From: Rhodospirillales bacterium
GTDB taxonomy: Bacteria; Pseudomonadota; Alphaproteobacteria; UBA8366; JADFVY01
DNA length: 6,844 nucleotides
Reading direction: 5' to 3'
Assembly (NCBI GenBank): GCA_024644185.1
Contig: JAHELM010000135.1
Span: 1-6,844 of the forward strand
Position numbers and translations under genes: made by a program. Positions 5,725-6,844 of this stretch are shown here, piece after piece. The notes under the pieces are model-generated. The model was not told the origin of the DNA. It saw only the letters and a program-made list of their open reading frames with translations, and did no database searches. Position 1 is the stretch's first letter, and each line of letters starts with the position of its first letter.

Positions 5725-6837
5725 GTGACGAAGGCAGAAGTGAAGACCGAAGGCAGGGCTGACACCCCCTATCTCCGGATCGTCAATGTCAGCAAGGATT
5801 TCGGCGACTTTACCGCGCTGAACGACGTGTCGATCGATATCGGCGAAGGCGAATTCGTTTGTTTCCTGGGCCCGTCGGGCTGCGGCAAGACCACCCTGCT
5901 GCGGGCTATCGCCGGTCTGGATATCCAGACCCTGGGCGCGATCCACCAGGCCGGGCGCGAGATTTCAGCGCTGCCGCCGGCGGAGCGCGATTTCGGCATC
6001 GTCTTCCAGTCCTATGCCCTGTTCCCGAACATGACGGTCGTGCGCAATGTCGCCTATGGCCTGGAAAACCGTCGGCTGCCTCGCGCCGAAATCCAGACCC
6101 GCGTGCGCGACTTGCTGGATCTGGTCGGCCTTGTCGATCAGGACGACAAGTACCCCGCGCAATTGTCCGGCGGCCAGCAGCAGCGCGTGGCGCTGGCACG
6201 GGCGCTGGCGACCTCGCCAGGGCTGCTGTTGCTCGACGAACCGCTATCGGCGCTCGACGCGCGGGTGCGCGTGCGTCTCCGCCATGAGATCAAACAGCTG
6301 CAGCACCGGCTGGGCGTCACCACGATCATGGTCACCCACGATCAGGAGGAAGCGCTGACCATGGCCGATCGCATCGTGGTGATGAACCATGGCGTCATCG
6401 AGCAGGTCGGAACCCCGGTGGAGATCTATCGCCATCCGGCCACCGCCTTCGTCGCCGATTTCATCGGCCAGATGAACTTCCTGCCCGGCACCGTCAGCGG
6501 CCCGGGCACGGTTCGTCTGGGCGCCCTGGAACTGACTTGCGACACGGGTGACATGGCGACCGGCGCGGCGGTGCAGATCGCCTTCCGCCCCGAGGACATC
6601 ATTGCCCGGGACGTCGCCACGGACCACGCGAACGCGATTGTGGCGACGGTGCAGGACATGGAATTTCTGGGGTCTTCGCTGCGCATCACGCTGGGAGGCG
6701 AGGCGATCGGCGGCCATATCGTAAACGCCGAACTGTCCATCAACCTGATGCGGGATCTCTCGCTGCAGCAGGGCCACGCCCTGGCCGTGCGCATTCCGGC
6801 GGAACGCATTCGGCTCTACCCCGCGACGGGAACCTGA
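5725..6837 (+). CDS. phnT2: 2-aminoethylphosphonate-type ABC transporter ATP-binding protein
   Basis: Cytoplasmic ATPase of 370 residues that drives the phosphonate-type importer. Motifs are complete: Walker A GPSGCGKTT at 49-57, Q-loop Gln95, LSGGQ at 147-151, Walker B LLLLDEP at 167-173, SALD at 175-178 and His205. Residues from about 250 form a TOBE-type C-terminal region. The stretch PPAERDFGIVFQSYALFPN (84-102) is typical of PhnT/PotA/FbpC-type ATPases. The start is GTG at 5725, with GGAGG only 4 bases upstream; no ATG occurs early in the frame, and a GTG at 5740 is the only near alternative. The specific assignment rests mainly on its neighbour, the PhnS2-like binding protein. On motifs alone it could be called any polyamine/iron-type ATPase. 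Confidence 0.88.
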   Translation: MTKAEVKTEGRADTPYLRIVNVSKDFGDFTALNDVSIDIGEGEFVCFLGPSGCGKTTLLRAIAGLDIQTLGAIHQAGREISALPPAERDFGIVFQSYALFPNMTVVRNVAYGLENRRLPRAEIQTRVRDLLDLVGLVDQDDKYPAQLSGGQQQRVALARALATSPGLLLLDEPLSALDARVRVRLRHEIKQLQHRLGVTTIMVTHDQEEALTMADRIVVMNHGVIEQVGTPVEIYRHPATAFVADFIGQMNFLPGTVSGPGTVRLGALELTCDTGDMATGAAVQIAFRPEDIIARDVATDHANAIVATVQDMEFLGSSLRITLGGEAIGGHIVNAELSINLMRDLSLQQGHALAVRIPAERIRLYPATGT

Positions 6838-6840
6838 CCG

Positions 6841-6844
6841 ATGG
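6841..6844 (+). CDS. Probable start of the next gene, expected permease (only start codon visible)
   Basis: An ATG begins 3 bases after the stop of the ATPase gene, and the window ends one base later. No protein can be read. Tight spacing and the usual order of this transporter type (binding protein, ATPase, permease) make a PhnU2-like permease the expectation. The upstream ribosome site is weak (GGGA about 10 bases before). Confidence 0.4.

Noticed and set aside
4458..5765. A 435-codon open frame antisense to the phosphonate binding-protein gene
   Set aside because: Its protein is Arg/Gly/Asp-rich with no recognisable motifs and no ribosome site. Long antisense frames are common opposite GC-rich genes, and the plus-strand product is a clear family member.

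Overview
The window is ordinary-looking, GC-rich chromosomal DNA, most likely from an alphaproteobacterium (perhaps Rhodospirillales-like). That guess rests on GC bias at third codon positions, GGAGG-type ribosome binding sites and the style of the transporter proteins; no taxonomic marker gene is present. The window holds two ABC uptake systems arranged head to head, reading outward from a shared 457-bp intergenic region (4070-4526). No RNA gene, mobile element or CRISPR array was seen.

Left arm (minus strand, read from 4069 down to 1): a complete-looking spermidine/putrescine-type (PotD-A-B-C-like) cassette. The order is a Tat-exported substrate-binding protein (2900-4069), an ATPase (1663-2778), a first permease (711-1646) and a second permease that starts by a 4-bp ATGA overlap and runs off the left edge (1-714). 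A strong hairpin with a T-rich tail (2848-2883) lies between the binding-protein gene and the ATPase gene.

Right arm (plus strand, from 4527): a 2-aminoethylphosphonate (AEP)-type importer of the PhnS2/PhnT2 families. It has a Sec-exported binding protein (4527-5579), a 145-bp spacer with a perfect 26-bp palindrome acting as a probable attenuator or partial terminator (5601-5626), an ATPase with a GTG start (5725-6837), and an ATG just before the right edge (6841) that is probably the start of the permease gene.

The most interesting signal is in the shared intergenic region. Two PhoB-box-like elements (7-bp CTGTCAT-type repeats with an 11-bp period) face in opposite directions, one toward each operon. 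If real, they place both transporters in the phosphate-starvation regulon. That fits AEP uptake as a phosphorus source and raises the possibility that the Pot-like system also brings in a phosphorus-containing amine rather than a classical polyamine. In line with this, its binding protein keeps the PotD Trp/Trp-Asp/Tyr positions but appears to lack the PotD Asp-x-x-Glu pair. The substrates and the regulation are inferences from sequence.
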